Part shown: positions 54,595 to 62,982 of the stretch, one piece after another
Layout: each line of letters starts with the position of its first letter
Position numbering within the stretch: position 1 is the stretch's first letter
From: Litoribaculum gwangyangense
GTDB taxonomy: Bacteria > Bacteroidota > Bacteroidia > Flavobacteriales > Flavobacteriaceae
DNA: 64,000 nucleotides
NCBI RefSeq assembly: GCF_039543505.1
Contig: NZ_BAABJW010000001.1
Span: 558,001 to 622,000 of the forward strand
Reading direction: 5' to 3'
The notes under the pieces: model-generated
What the model was told of the DNA's origin: nothing
The model's input: only the letters and a program-made list of their open reading frames with translations
The model's database searches: none
Program-made: the position numbers and the translations under genes

Positions 54595-55749
54595 TTGATA
54601 CACTTTAAAGTTTATAAGTCTTTTGATAATCTTCCCGACAGCTGGAATACGGTTGCAGAACACGATGTTTTTTTGCAAACCAATTATCTACAGGCATTAT
54701 ACGCAGCCTCTCCAAATAATATTCAATGGTTTTATGTGGTTGTGTTCAAAGGTGATGATTTAGTTGGTGTAGTTATAGTGCAGCGGGTGCAATTGTATGT
54801 AAAGGATATATTCAGGCAAACCCAAGTATCATGCCTAAAAACCTTTATTCGAAATCAGGTATCCAAAGTGTTAAAAGGCAATATTTTAGTGGTTGGTAAT
54901 TTAACCCACACTGGTCAGCATGGGCTATTTGTTAATCTAGAATCGATTTCTCAAACCGAATTTTTTGAGGCTATTTTTTCGGCTTTAAGTGATATTAAAT
55001 CCGACATTAAAAGGAGTCAAAACAAAACCATAAGAGCAATTATGTTTAAGGATTATTTTGAAAATGATTCTATTCATAAAAACAAAACCATTTTTGATTC
55101 GGAGAAACTTCACAAAGTATATGTTCAACCTAATATGATACTTCCTGTAAAAGCAAATTGGTTAAGTATGGAAGATTATATTTCAGATTTAAACAAGAAA
55201 TATAGAGATAGATACAAGCGCGCCAGAAAAAAATTGAATTCCATTAAACCTGTTGAATTAGGTTTAGAAGACATAAAAAACCACTCTGAAGAGCTTTATT
55301 CTTTGTATTTGAATGTGTCCAAGAATGCAAAATTCAACACGTTTATATTGCCCCAAAATCATTTTTACAGTTTGAAATTACATTTAAAGGACAACTTTAA
55401 AGTTTATGGTTATTATTTAAAAGATAAACTCGTTGGTTTTTACACTTTAATTCTAAATAATAGCACCTTGGAAACCTATTTTTTAGGGTATGATGAAGCC
55501 CACCAATACCCAAATCAATTATACTTGAACATGCTTTATGATATGCTAAGGTTTGGTATAGAGAATAAGTTTAAAACTGTGGTTTATGCCAGAACTGCTA
55601 TGGAAATAAAAAGTTCGGTTGGAGCAAAAGCAAAACCCATGGTGGTTTATATGAAACATACCAACCTGTTTTTAAATGCCATTTTAAAACTGGTTTTTAA
55701 ATTAATGAACCCTTCTCAAGCCTGGGAAGTTCGTCATCCTTTTAAGTAA
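54595..55749 (+). CDS. GNAT/FemAB-like acetyl- or peptidyltransferase
   Basis: 384 residues from TTG at 54595. An in-frame TTG at 54565 lies within the preceding terminator hairpin, so the later one is preferred; no ATG fits. The C-terminal part (about 205-370) looks like a GNAT/FemAB-like fold: DRYKRARKKLNSI, then SLYLNVSKNAKFN, YGYYLKDKLVGFYTLILN and QLYLNMLYDMLRF. No signal peptide. The family is large and varied; the acceptor (lipid, peptide or sugar) is not known. Possibly envelope related. Confidence 0.65.
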   Translation: MIHFKVYKSFDNLPDSWNTVAEHDVFLQTNYLQALYAASPNNIQWFYVVVFKGDDLVGVVIVQRVQLYVKDIFRQTQVSCLKTFIRNQVSKVLKGNILVVGNLTHTGQHGLFVNLESISQTEFFEAIFSALSDIKSDIKRSQNKTIRAIMFKDYFENDSIHKNKTIFDSEKLHKVYVQPNMILPVKANWLSMEDYISDLNKKYRDRYKRARKKLNSIKPVELGLEDIKNHSEELYSLYLNVSKNAKFNTFILPQNHFYSLKLHLKDNFKVYGYYLKDKLVGFYTLILNNSTLETYFLGYDEAHQYPNQLYLNMLYDMLRFGIENKFKTVVYARTAMEIKSSVGAKAKPMVVYMKHTNLFLNAILKLVFKLMNPSQAWEVRHPFK

Positions 55750-55820
55750 CACCTTATTTATCTATTTTTACAGATATGGTGCTGATGTAATTTGTTTACG
55801 CGCAATCTAGATACACAAAA

Positions 55821-57476
55821 ATGAGCTTAAGAAACCTCATATTAATAATTATTAATAGCTTGATTTTTCTGGTTATTCTAATGCTATCTATTACTTTCTA
55901 TAATCAATTTTCAAATGTATTAGATGATAGAATCCTACTTCAGTTAAATTCAATAAAAACTTTAAAACAAATCCAAGTTGAAAATTTAATTAAAGCGGAA
56001 TGGAATAAGTTTTTAAACTCAAAAGACACTATAAGCTTGGATAGCTTACAAGTTGAAGTACCAAAAAGTGCCTATAATTCCTCTGGAATTTATGATTTTA
56101 CACGTTTTGATAAAGAGGGCAAAACCTCAATAGGGATGGTTTCTTTAGACGGAAACAAAACCAATTTAAAAATTATAGACTATGAAAAAATAAAGACCAT
56201 ACTTTTAGAGCGAACAGGTATGGGAAATACTGGAGAATCGTATCTTGTAGGGGAAGACTTCTACATGAGGTCGCAATCTCGTTTTTTGCCAAATAAAACA
56301 CCATCAAGTATATTAGTTAAAACAAAAGGAGTACGTGATGCACTATCTGGCAAACCAGGCAGAGGTGTTTTTAATGATTATAGAAATGTTAAAGTCTATA
56401 GTGTTTATAGCTTAATAGACATTTCAAATCTTAAATTAGTCATATTGTCAGAAATTGACACCAGCGAAGTTAAAGCACCTTTGGAGCACCTAAAAAAAAG
56501 ACTTATAGGACTAACCTTAATCATTATGTTAGTTGCGGTAATTTTATCATTATTCCTAACCAAAATAATTACCAGCCCTATAATTAACATGAAGAAAAGT
56601 TTGAAAATTATGGCTGCCGGCGATTATACCCAAACCAATGAGTTTACAAAAATTTCCAATGAAATACAGGAAATGTTTGAGGCGTTGGCGAATCTTAAAA
56701 AATCTCTTCGAGGAGCGGTTAATTTTTCTAATGAAATAGGAAAAATGAACTTTAATACTAATTATATCCCTAAAAGCCAGAATGATTTATTGGGGAAAAG
56801 TCTTATAAAAATGCGTGACAAACTCCAGGAATTTAGAAACAATGAAAACAAAAACCGTTTAAACACACAAAGGTTATTGGTAGACGGATTGGAAAACGAA
56901 AGAAGAAGGCTATCTCGCGAGCTTCATGATGGTATTGGGCCTCTTTTAACCTCATTAAAATTTTATATTGAAAACAGGATTGAAAGTAAGGATAAAAGAA
57001 CCGAGATGATTAAAATAGTAGATAGTACCATTTCTGAAATACGATTAATGTCAAACGCCCTAATGCCAACAACTATTGATGATTTTGGAGTAGGTGCAGC
57101 CTTAACCAATTTCGTTGACAACATAAAAAAGTCATCAAATATATCTATAGAATTTGAAGATTTATCAAACAAATCAAACAGTAAAATATCTAAAAACCAA
57201 GCAATTAATATCTTTAGGATAGGGCAGGAATTAATAAATAATGCGTTAAAACATGCCAACGCGAAAAACATTAGAATAACACTTTCTGAATTTGAAGATT
57301 TTATATCGTTTTTCTATTTTGATGATGGAAAAGGTTTTGACATAGATAGCGTGAAACTCGGCTCTGGAATAATAAACATTAAAGAACGGGTTGAAATTTG
57401 TAACGGAAAAATAGATATTAATTCCAAAAAAGGACACACCACTTTTGAAATTGAATTACCTGTAAACAATGAGTAA
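55821..57476 (+). CDS. Sensor histidine kinase (NarL-type) with Cache sensor and HAMP
   Basis: 551 residues. TM1 (about 5-28), a periplasmic Cache-like domain (about 30-225, with GNTGESYLVGEDFYMRSQSRF-type pattern split here as TGESYLVGEDF and MRSQSRF), TM2 (about 228-250), a HAMP region (250-305), then a HisKA_3 dimerisation domain with phospho-acceptor H369 in SRELHDGIGPLL and a HATPase domain (QELINNALKHANAK; GSGIINIKERV). It overlaps the response regulator by eight bases. The ligand is unknown; Cache sensors often bind small carboxylates or amino acids. Confidence 0.93.
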   Translation: MSLRNLILIIINSLIFLVILMLSITFYNQFSNVLDDRILLQLNSIKTLKQIQVENLIKAEWNKFLNSKDTISLDSLQVEVPKSAYNSSGIYDFTRFDKEGKTSIGMVSLDGNKTNLKIIDYEKIKTILLERTGMGNTGESYLVGEDFYMRSQSRFLPNKTPSSILVKTKGVRDALSGKPGRGVFNDYRNVKVYSVYSLIDISNLKLVILSEIDTSEVKAPLEHLKKRLIGLTLIIMLVAVILSLFLTKIITSPIINMKKSLKIMAAGDYTQTNEFTKISNEIQEMFEALANLKKSLRGAVNFSNEIGKMNFNTNYIPKSQNDLLGKSLIKMRDKLQEFRNNENKNRLNTQRLLVDGLENERRRLSRELHDGIGPLLTSLKFYIENRIESKDKRTEMIKIVDSTISEIRLMSNALMPTTIDDFGVGAALTNFVDNIKKSSNISIEFEDLSNKSNSKISKNQAINIFRIGQELINNALKHANAKNIRITLSEFEDFISFFYFDDGKGFDIDSVKLGSGIINIKERVEICNGKIDINSKKGHTTFEIELPVNNE

Positions 57477-58101
57477 AATTAAATTAATAATAGCCGATGA
57501 CCACGAGCTCTTTAGAAACGGACTAACAGAGTTGTTAAAAAAGCACGAGGATATGATGGTGGTTAAAAGTGTTGGGAATGGACAACAATTTATTGAAGCA
57601 ATAAAAAACGATATAGATATTGACATTGCTTTGTTGGATATTACCATGCCTACCATGGATGGATTTGAAGCCTTAAAGGAAATAAAAAATCTAAACTCCA
57701 CCATCAAACCTATTATTATATCCATGCATGATGATGGCAATTATATTGCTAAATGTGCAAAACATGGTGCCTATAGCTATTTGCTTAAAAACACCGATCA
57801 AGATGAATTGATAAAAGTAATTCGTATTGTTAACCAAGAAAAAAAATATTTCAGCCCACAAATAGCGGAAAGAATGGTTAATTACATGTCTGACCAAACA
57901 GTTGGCGATAAAATACTTTCGGAAAAAGAAAAGGAAGTTTTAGGCTTAATATCAGAAGGTCTAACCACTAAAGAAATAGCAGAAAAATTGTTTGTAAGCA
58001 GAAGAACCATTGAAACACATCGCGCCAATATTATTAAAAAATTAGAAGTTAAAAATACTGCCGAATTAATAAAAAAAGCTACTAAAATCAAATTGATTTG
58101 A
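57469..58101 (+). CDS. LuxR/NarL-type response regulator
   Basis: 210 residues. Receiver domain with phospho-acceptor D57 (LLDITMPTMDG), acidic DD near residues 9-10 (IADDHELF) and the conserved lysine in YLLKNTDQDE. A LuxR C-terminal HTH (LSEKEKEVLGLISEGLTTKE through RRTIETHRANIIKKL) follows. Partner of the upstream kinase (8-base overlap). A small repeat protein gene lies 100 bases downstream and may be a target; this is inference only. Confidence 0.95.
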   Translation: MSKIKLIIADDHELFRNGLTELLKKHEDMMVVKSVGNGQQFIEAIKNDIDIDIALLDITMPTMDGFEALKEIKNLNSTIKPIIISMHDDGNYIAKCAKHGAYSYLLKNTDQDELIKVIRIVNQEKKYFSPQIAERMVNYMSDQTVGDKILSEKEKEVLGLISEGLTTKEIAEKLFVSRRTIETHRANIIKKLEVKNTAELIKKATKIKLI

Positions 58102-58102
58102 G

Positions 58103-58132
58103 ATTCCTATCCGTATAAATACGGATAGGAAT
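58103..58132. terminator. Perfect palindrome after the response regulator gene
   Basis: ATTCCTATCCGTAT and ATACGGATAGGAAT pair over 14 bp with a two-base loop. There is no T-run after it, so it may be a terminator, an operator, or a transcript-stabilising hairpin. It directly follows the stop. Confidence 0.6.
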
Positions 58133-58180
58133 TACGTGATTTCTTATATATCCAAAAACAGGCATTGTATTTAATTTTAT

Positions 58181-58202
58181 AACGATTTTAAAACCAATCG
58201 TT
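58181..58202 (+). promoter_or_regulatory. Inverted repeat immediately before the start codon of the repeat protein gene
   Basis: AACGATT pairs with AATCGTT around an eight-base loop, ending at the base before the ATG at 58203; with the flanking T and A it is eight pairs. It may hide the translation start or be an operator. Confidence 0.4.
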
Positions 58203-58508
58203 ATGAAAAATTTAGCATTTGTATTATTGTTCATGTTTGTTTCTTTTGGTGTTTTTGCTCAAAAAAGAGGCGATTTTAAGGGGCCTGCTTACAAAAATTA
58301 TAAACCATGGTTACATAAAAGCGAAACAACTTTAGTGTATTCAGTATCCAAAAAAGAGCAATTAACAGGACCCGCCTATAAAAACAAAAAGCCTTGGCAA
58401 AATAAATCGCAGAAAACATATGTACCTATAGTTTTTGGATCAGAAAGATCTAAACTTACAGGTCCTGCTTATAAAAACTATAAGCCTTGGAGGAAATCAA
58501 AAGCTTAA
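58203..58508 (+). CDS. Small secreted protein with three GPAYKNxKPW repeats
   Basis: 101 residues. A signal peptide (LAFVLLFMFVSFGVFAQ) is followed by three copies of a basic repeat of about 27-33 residues: KGPAYKNYKPWLHKS, TGPAYKNKKPWQNKS, TGPAYKNYKPWRKSK. No family recognised; it looks like a small exported, positively charged repeat protein. It lies downstream of the two-component system with an inverted repeat across its start. It ends in a strong terminator. Expression as a target of the upstream regulator is plausible but unproven. Confidence 0.75.
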   Translation: MKNLAFVLLFMFVSFGVFAQKRGDFKGPAYKNYKPWLHKSETTLVYSVSKKEQLTGPAYKNKKPWQNKSQKTYVPIVFGSERSKLTGPAYKNYKPWRKSKA

Positions 58509-58549
58509 ATTTTTTAAATATTGAATCTCCAACATCATGTAAAACAAAA

Positions 58550-58581
58550 CACCTGTCTCGTTTAATTAATCGAGACAGGTG
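58550..58581. terminator. Terminator between the repeat protein gene and the SPFH gene
   Basis: CACCTGTCTCG and CGAGACAGGTG pair perfectly (11 bp) with a ten-base AT loop. It lies between convergent genes; T-rich tails are weak on both sides. Confidence 0.75.
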
Positions 58582-58603
58582 ATTATAATAGAAAGATATA
58601 AAA

Positions 58604-59527
58604 TTATTTATCTCCTTTCTTTTTAGCATTTTTCATAGCCTCTCCAATTTGGTTACTTGCGGTAAAACTGGCCACCATTTCGTTTAGCATGTTGCTTCCA
58701 GCTTGTGGTGAGTTTGGTAAAAGAATCAGGTTGCTATTGGTTTCCTCGCCCAGAGATTGCAACGTATCATAATGTTGTGTAACGACTATCAATGCAGAAG
58801 CTTCTTGACTATTAATACCCACACGATTCAATACTTCTACAGATTCTTCCAAACCGCGTGCAATTTCGCGACGCTGGTCTGCAATACCTTGACCTTGTAA
58901 ACGTTTGCTCTCGGCTTCCGCTTTTGCTTTTTCAACAATTAAAATTCTGGCGGCATCACCTTCATATTGCGCTGCAATTTTTTCACGCTCGGAAGCATTG
59001 ATACGGTTCATGGCCGCTTTTACTTGGGCATCGGGATCAATGTCGGTTACTAAGGTTTTGATGATGTCGAACCCATATTCAAGCATGGCATCATTTAATT
59101 CGGCTTTTACGGCTATGGCAATATCGTCTTTTTTAACAAACACGTCATCCAATTTCATTTTAGGCACTTCGGCACGCACCACATCAAACACATAGCTGGT
59201 TATTTGTTCATGAGGATAGTCCAATTTATAAAACGCATCATACACTTTTTGGCTTAATACACGGTATTGAACCGATACTTTTAGGCGGACAAATACATCG
59301 TCTAAAGTTTTGGTTTCTATAATCACATCTAGTTGTTGGATTTTTAAACTTAACCGACCTGCTATCCTATCTACTAGCGGAATTTTTAACCTTAAACCAG
59401 ATTGACGAATGCTATGGAATCTGCCAAAACGCTCTATAATAGCAGCTGTTTGTTGTTTCACAATAAAAAAAGAGGAAATTAAAATAATAACTCCTAAAAA
59501 AAGAATAACTGGAAAAAAGTAACTCAT
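58604..59527 (-). CDS. SPFH/Band 7 (stomatin-like) membrane protein
   Basis: 307 residues. One N-terminal helix (VILFLGVIILISSFFIV) anchors it, then the SPFH domain (FGRFHSIRQSGLRLKIPLVDRIAGRLSLKIQ...) and a long coiled-coil region (about 175-230, AAQYEGDAARILIVEKAKAEAESKR). The order and the stretch VTDIDPDAQVKAAMNRINASEREK resemble QmcA/stomatin-like proteins. These form membrane rings that organise membrane patches or proteases. A nodulation-NfeD partner is not nearby. Confidence 0.9.
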   Translation of the reverse strand: MSYFFPVILFLGVIILISSFFIVKQQTAAIIERFGRFHSIRQSGLRLKIPLVDRIAGRLSLKIQQLDVIIETKTLDDVFVRLKVSVQYRVLSQKVYDAFYKLDYPHEQITSYVFDVVRAEVPKMKLDDVFVKKDDIAIAVKAELNDAMLEYGFDIIKTLVTDIDPDAQVKAAMNRINASEREKIAAQYEGDAARILIVEKAKAEAESKRLQGQGIADQRREIARGLEESVEVLNRVGINSQEASALIVVTQHYDTLQSLGEETNSNLILLPNSPQAGSNMLNEMVASFTASNQIGEAMKNAKKKGDK

Positions 59528-59601
59528 AATCTCTTATTTAAAATGGTTAAAATATTAAGATACTAAAATTATGCTATATTTGGCTACTTTACTATATAAC
59601 A

Positions 59602-60285
59602 ATGAAATTTAAGCCATCTTTTCTATTAGTAGTCATTTGTATATGTTTTGTTACAAATAGTTTTTCTCAAAAAGGAAAATATCCTATTCAAAATGGGTTC
59701 AGTTTAACGGGTGGTATTACGCAGTTTGATATTATAACAGATAATTTTTCCACTAAATCTTCTAATGGATTTTTAGGAGGTATGTCTGCCACTGTTGATA
59801 TTCCATTACGTTGGTATAATGTGAGTTTTGGCATGCAGCTCTCGGAAAGCACTATTGAAATATTGGGAAGACCTACTCTAATTAGTACCGAAGACGCTTA
59901 TATTAAATACAAACTATTTGCTGCGCAAGTGGCCATGTTATTGCACATAAAAGCCATTCCAGATTATTTTTCCATAGATATAGGCCCTATGGTACAGTAC
60001 AATGGAAAGCTAGAATTTAAAGACAGAAACCAAGGGGAGTTTTACATAAACAATTACACTAACTTAACCGCACAGGATATTACCAATATTTCTCAATTTA
60101 ATTTGAATGGCGCTGTAGGCGCTTCACTAGGAGTTAAAAATTTTAAGTTGAAAGCCCAATATATTTATGGTTTTACCAATATTTTAAAGAAGCTAGAAAG
60201 CCAGAATTTAGATACTACCGGAGGTAATGCCCGTTTTAAAGGAAATCAAAGTATGTTGTTTTTAGGGGCTATGGTCTCTTTTTAG
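59602..60285 (+). CDS. Predicted outer-membrane beta-barrel protein
   Basis: 227 residues with a signal peptide (FLLVVICICFVTNSFSQ). The rest alternates polar and hydrophobic residues in aromatic-ended strands (GFSLTGGITQFDIIT, LRWYNVSFGMQLSES, KLFAAQVAMLLHIKA, QSMLFLGAMVSF), as expected for an eight- to ten-strand barrel of the PorT/OprF-like type. The C-terminal residue is phenylalanine, typical for BAM substrates. No finer family is recognised. Confidence 0.75.
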   Translation: MKFKPSFLLVVICICFVTNSFSQKGKYPIQNGFSLTGGITQFDIITDNFSTKSSNGFLGGMSATVDIPLRWYNVSFGMQLSESTIEILGRPTLISTEDAYIKYKLFAAQVAMLLHIKAIPDYFSIDIGPMVQYNGKLEFKDRNQGEFYINNYTNLTAQDITNISQFNLNGAVGASLGVKNFKLKAQYIYGFTNILKKLESQNLDTTGGNARFKGNQSMLFLGAMVSF

Positions 60286-60301
60286 AATTTTCTATAAAGT
60301 C

Positions 60302-61354
60302 TTATTTGTTACCAAAACGTTCTTTAGTTCCCTTTAAAGTTTTTCTATAATATTTATCATTTTTAACAAATAAAAGCTCGCCATATTTCCCCTTTTTTAT
60401 ACTAGAATCTACGCCAAAAATTTTATTATCAAATAAGCTAACCACTCTGTCATTAGAACAATGTCCTACTACAATATGTTCTGATTTTGTAATATTTAAT
60501 ATTTGGGAAATATCCATATCATCTAGACCACCATAGAAATAACCACGATACCAAATTAAACCATTACCCCCATAAAAGGTTTCGTAAAAGCCTGAGGACC
60601 TCATTTCTGTTTTGTCCCTTTCAATAGAGGCTCTCATGAGATTGTTTATAGTTTCAATATTGAAATCATTTTGAGATAAAAACTCTTTGGAAATTCCTCC
60701 ATGAACAAAAATAGTGTTGTTTAGTTTAATTATTGTGGGTTTTGAACGAAGCCATCTACCTAGAACAGTTTGTTTTCCATATAACTCATCATAATCTACG
60801 TTTAGCAATCTACAGGTTATTTTATACTTATTGTTAAGGTATCTTAAGTCTTTATGAAGCACCATGTACTCATGGTTTCCAAGCAATAAATGTACTCTAC
60901 CTCCTTTTCTCTTAGCTTCTTGTTCAAGTTTATAGACCAGTAGAAGCATTTCATTTACTTTATCTCCTCTATCAAATATATCACCAACAACAACTAAATG
61001 CCCTGTACCAAAACACCAATTTAAATTTTTATCAATAATTTTATTGTTTTTTAAAATTTCAACGGCTAGGTCATATTGTCCATGAATATCACTCAATGCA
61101 GCAATTTTTCTAACATTTTTATATATTTCTTTGTTTGGAGAAAACGAAGTGTTATATAAACTAGTGTTTATCGTATCAGTAAAAACTTTACCACTAACTA
61201 TTGTCTTTTGTATTAATTTATTGCTCTCAATAAAAACATAAGGACCATCGTTAATCGATGAATACAATATGTTTTCTTGTTTCGATAGATCTTGAGAGGA
61301 TACTTTCAAAATGGACAACAAGAAGAGTTGTATGTAAAAGAGATTTTTTAGCAT
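60302..61354 (-). CDS. Calcineurin-like metallophosphoesterase, secreted
   Basis: 350 residues with an N-terminal signal (FYIQLFLLSILKVSSQ). Metal-site motifs are in order: DIHG (D89, H91), GDIFDRGD, GNHEY, and the later H in VHGGISKEF and VVGHCSND. This resembles PrpE/ApaH-like bacterial phosphoesterases or Ser/Thr phosphatases, but exported. It converges with the barrel gene and is followed by gltX on the same strand upstream. Substrate unknown. Confidence 0.88.
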   Translation of the reverse strand: MLKNLFYIQLFLLSILKVSSQDLSKQENILYSSINDGPYVFIESNKLIQKTIVSGKVFTDTINTSLYNTSFSPNKEIYKNVRKIAALSDIHGQYDLAVEILKNNKIIDKNLNWCFGTGHLVVVGDIFDRGDKVNEMLLLVYKLEQEAKRKGGRVHLLLGNHEYMVLHKDLRYLNNKYKITCRLLNVDYDELYGKQTVLGRWLRSKPTIIKLNNTIFVHGGISKEFLSQNDFNIETINNLMRASIERDKTEMRSSGFYETFYGGNGLIWYRGYFYGGLDDMDISQILNITKSEHIVVGHCSNDRVVSLFDNKIFGVDSSIKKGKYGELLFVKNDKYYRKTLKGTKERFGNK

Positions 61355-61378
61355 ATAGCTATATTTGGGGTCAGAAAA

Positions 61379-62890
61379 TCATAAGGCATTTAAAGCAGCT
61401 GTCAATCGGTTAATCGTTTCGTTTTTCCCAATTAAAAACATGATTTCAAACACATCAGGACCTTGTAGTGAGCCCACTAAAGCTAAACGTAAGGGCATCA
61501 TGACTTTGCCAAAACCTATGTCATTATTGGTAATCCAACCTTTAATATCGTTTTGTAAGGCGGTAACCGTAAAATCATCAATATGCAAAATAAGGTCTTT
61601 TATTTTATTAAGGATGTCTGCGGTGTCTTCTTTAAACGCTTTTTTTGAGGCTTTTTCATCATAAGTGGATGGCGCCACAAAAAAGTAATGGCTTAACTCC
61701 CAAAAATCATTCACAAACGTAGCACGTTCTTTTATTAAACCAACAACTAAAGCCATGTATTCGGTATCTATGTCAATAAGTTCAGGACGTTCTTTTTTAA
61801 AAGCTTCAGCCAGAATTTGATTATCCTGCTCTTGCATGTAATGGTGGTTAAACCATTTAATCTTATCGGGATCAAAACGAGCACCAGATTTATTGACCCG
61901 CTCTAGTTCAAAAGCCTTTATCAATTCTTCTAGATTAAAAATTTCCTGCTCAGTTCCCGGGTTCCACCCTAAAAATGCTAAAAAGTTTACCATAGCTTCA
62001 GGAAAATAACCGTCTTCCTTGTAGCCTCTTGAAACTTCGTTCGTTGTTGAGTCTGTCCATTGCAATGGAAAAACAGGAAAACCCATTTTATCGCCATCGC
62101 GTTTGCTTAATTTGCCTTTTCCAGTGGGTTTTAAAATAAGTGGTAAATGTGCAAACTCGGGGGCTTCCCACCCAAAAGCTTTGTACAATTGGTAATGTAA
62201 TGCTAAAGAAGGCAACCATTCTTCACCCCGAATTACATGGGTAATTTCCATTAAATGGTCATCTACAATATTGGCTAAATGATAAGTGGGCATACCATCA
62301 CTTTTAAACAACACTTTATCATCTAAAACATTGGTATCAATTTTAATATCGCCTCGAATAATATCTTTTAAATGTAAGGTTTCGTTTTTTGGACTTTTAA
62401 AACGAATCACGTAATCTTCACCAGCATCTAATTTTGCTTTTACTTCTTCGGCGCTAAGCGATAAAGAATTACTTAATTTTAGGCGATTGTGCCAATTGTA
62501 AATAAAAGTTTTTCCTTTTTCTTCATGGTCTTTTCTGTGAAAATCCAACGTCTCAGCAGTATCAAAAGCATAATAGGCATTACCCGAAGCAATTAATTCA
62601 TCGGCATATTTTTTATATAAATGTTTGCGTTCGCTTTGTCTGTAAGGCCCAAACTTTTCGTTTTTACCTGGTCCTTCATCAAAAGGAATTCCACACCAAT
62701 TTAAAGCATCAATGATATACTGTTCTGCACCTTCAACATAGCGGTTTTGGTCGGTATCTTCTATTCTCAAAATAAAAGTTCCCTGATATTTTTTTGCAAA
62801 TAAGTAATTGAATAGCGCCGTACGTACGCCACCTATATGCAAAGGACCTGTTGGGCTTGGTGCAAAACGCACACGAACATTTTTTGTCAT
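61379..62890 (-). CDS. gltX: Glutamyl-tRNA synthetase
   Basis: Class I synthetase, 503 residues. HIGH-like motif in FAPSPTGPLHIGGVRTALFN, zinc-less middle region, and KLSKRDGDKMGFP as KMSKS. The helical anticodon-binding C-terminal domain (about 330-503) is complete. It charges tRNA-Glu; with the GlnRS in the window the organism has both discriminating enzymes. 24 bases separate its stop from the phosphoesterase start on the same strand. Divergent from the DUF4175 gene. Confidence 0.96.
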   Translation of the reverse strand: MTKNVRVRFAPSPTGPLHIGGVRTALFNYLFAKKYQGTFILRIEDTDQNRYVEGAEQYIIDALNWCGIPFDEGPGKNEKFGPYRQSERKHLYKKYADELIASGNAYYAFDTAETLDFHRKDHEEKGKTFIYNWHNRLKLSNSLSLSAEEVKAKLDAGEDYVIRFKSPKNETLHLKDIIRGDIKIDTNVLDDKVLFKSDGMPTYHLANIVDDHLMEITHVIRGEEWLPSLALHYQLYKAFGWEAPEFAHLPLILKPTGKGKLSKRDGDKMGFPVFPLQWTDSTTNEVSRGYKEDGYFPEAMVNFLAFLGWNPGTEQEIFNLEELIKAFELERVNKSGARFDPDKIKWFNHHYMQEQDNQILAEAFKKERPELIDIDTEYMALVVGLIKERATFVNDFWELSHYFFVAPSTYDEKASKKAFKEDTADILNKIKDLILHIDDFTVTALQNDIKGWITNNDIGFGKVMMPLRLALVGSLQGPDVFEIMFLIGKNETINRLTAALNAL

Positions 62891-62982
62891 GTTTAGTTAA
62901 ATTTGTGCAAAGATACAATTAACAGCTAATTAAGATAATGGTACAAAATAAAATTGTAGTTTAGTAAGTTAAATAACCCAAG

